Positions 25,771 to 26,594 of a DNA stretch of 26,594 nt are shown one piece after another. Each line of letters begins with the position of its first letter. The stretch's first letter is position 1. Location: positions 1 through 26,594 of the IMG/VR virus record IMGVR_UViG_3300029448_000357; one strand, written 5' to 3'. The position numbers and the translations under genes were made by a program. The stretch comes from a virus. Under the pieces are notes generated by a model. That model had not been told where the DNA came from. It ran no database searches and worked only from the letters and a program-made list of their open reading frames with translations.

Positions 25771-26540
25771 TGGCTGCTACCTATCTTGAAATTACAAACG
25801 AGTTGTTGCGAGAGCTGAACGAAGTAGCTCTTACATCGGCTACGTTTGCTGGGGCTATTGGGGTTCAACAACACATCAAAGACTGTGTGAACAGAGCATA
25901 CCTTGATATTGTTAATGAAGAACCTCAATGGCCTTTTTTAGCTACAGCTACTAGCGGGTCAACAGATCCGTTTTACGGTAATGTATATGTAGAAACTGTA
26001 GCAGGCACACGTTGGTATTTGTTAAAGCCTACGTCATCTAGCTTGACAACAGATTACGGCTATATTGATTGGGATAATTTTTACTTAACAACAATTGGCG
26101 TGTCTGGCGAGTCAGCACCCTTTATAAGTAAAAATATTAAATTTACAACCACAGAAGAATGGAAAGACTTTGTACGCACAGCAGAAAACCAAGATGATGC
26201 AGATACGCAAAATTATGGTGAGCCTCGCAAAGTTATTATTAGCCCAGACAATCGCAAGTTTGGACTAAGCCCTATTCCAGATAAAGTTTATCGCGTTTAT
26301 TTCTTTGCGTACAATCTGCCAACAGAACTAAGCGCACACGGGGATGAGATTGTGTTCCCAAATATTTACAAGCCTGTATTACTTGCTAGAGCTAGATACT
26401 ACATTCATCAGTTTAAAGAAAGCTCGCAAGCTGCAGCATTTGCATTAGAAGATTATCGACGTGGCTTAAAGCTTATGAAAGGAAACCTCATGAGTCCAAC
26501 GCCAAACTATATGAAAACAGATCGCGTGAGGTTTGTATAA
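25770..26540 (+). CDS. Head-tail adaptor / tail tubular protein A-like
   Basis: The product is 256 residues. The N-terminus YLEITNELLRELNEVALTSA and the following TFAGAIGVQQHIKDCVNRAY, then NEEPQWPFL, are characteristic of the adaptor that joins the portal to the tail in podoviruses (T7 gp11/P22 gp4-type position). A beta-rich middle (GTRWYLLKPTSSSLTTDYGY) and a helical end (KPVLLARARYYIHQFKESSQ) complete it. It is coupled to the small gene before it (TAATG), and its stop abuts the next ATG. It acts in closing the filled head and attaching the tail nozzle. Confidence 0.82.
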   Translation: MAATYLEITNELLRELNEVALTSATFAGAIGVQQHIKDCVNRAYLDIVNEEPQWPFLATATSGSTDPFYGNVYVETVAGTRWYLLKPTSSSLTTDYGYIDWDNFYLTTIGVSGESAPFISKNIKFTTTEEWKDFVRTAENQDDADTQNYGEPRKVIISPDNRKFGLSPIPDKVYRVYFFAYNLPTELSAHGDEIVFPNIYKPVLLARARYYIHQFKESSQAAAFALEDYRRGLKLMKGNLMSPTPNYMKTDRVRFV

Positions 26541-26594
26541 ATGTCTCAGCCCTTTGGCGTTTCATGTAGAGGCGGTCTAAACACCAACCTCAAC
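26541..26594 (+). CDS. N-terminus of a tail/stabilisation protein (partial)
   Basis: Eighteen codons reach the window end: MSQPFGVSCRGGLNTNLN. The CRGGLNTN-type start resembles the N-terminus of podovirus tail tubular B/stabilisation proteins, which follow the adaptor gene. The ATG is placed directly after the adaptor stop. The short length limits confidence. Confidence 0.6.
   Translation, partial: MSQPFGVSCRGGLNTNLN

Noticed and set aside
1-26594. tRNA genes, CRISPR arrays, insertion sequences, integrase or attachment sites
   Set aside because: Looked for by eye on both strands; no cloverleaf, no regularly spaced repeats, no transposase or integrase motif was found.

Overview
This window looks like part of the genome of a tailed double-stranded DNA phage with a podovirus-like gene set, most likely a marine phage of a heterotrophic bacterium. 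The evidence is the combination of genes: a T7-like replication module (endonuclease I, family A DNA polymerase, primase-helicase, gp2.5-like single-strand binding protein), a monomeric class II ribonucleotide reductase, and a small terminase - large terminase - portal - scaffold - capsid - adaptor block. The marine assignment is inference from gene families common in marine viral genomes; no host gene is present. No integrase, RNA polymerase, ligase or lysis gene is visible here. The window starts and ends inside genes, so the rest of the genome lies outside it.

Layout. Bases 1-314 (+) hold the tail of one gene and one small basic protein, probably the far end of a rightward late operon. Bases 301-16308 (-) form one long, tightly packed leftward block of about 37 genes, most joined by ATGA, TAATG or similar stop/start overlaps. 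Read in the direction of transcription, it starts with a Lys/Pro/Ala-linker coiled-coil protein, then a run of very small genes (several are membrane microproteins too short for usual gene calling) and a HhH-GPD-like protein. Next come a DUF932-like protein, a three-helix membrane protein and an alternative oxidase, then DUF3310, the single-strand binding protein, primase-helicase, DNA polymerase, a GIY-YIG nuclease, a RecB/Cas4-like nuclease, endonuclease I and finally the ribonucleotide reductase. Bases 16309-16968 are a 660-base divergent control region. From 16969 the rightward (+) morphogenesis genes run to the window end: terS, a small HTH-like gene, terL, portal with an overprinted gene, a 562-residue putative virion protein, scaffold, major capsid protein, four small genes, the head-tail adaptor and the first codons of another tail gene.

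Control. Two sigma70-type promoters that match TTGACA-17-TATAAT exactly point away from each other out of the control region. The rightward one puts the expected transcript start at the terS ATG, implying a leaderless mRNA. The leftward one is followed about 60 bases later by a strong intrinsic terminator, so it should make either a short RNA of about 80 bases or an attenuated leader for the early operon. The rest of this region carries several perfect palindromes.

The most interesting content is the phage-encoded alternative oxidase with all six predicted di-iron ligands, next to a membrane protein; the attenuated early promoter and leaderless terS; and a gene overprinted on the portal C-terminus. 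Family assignments come from reading motifs by eye. No database search was run.
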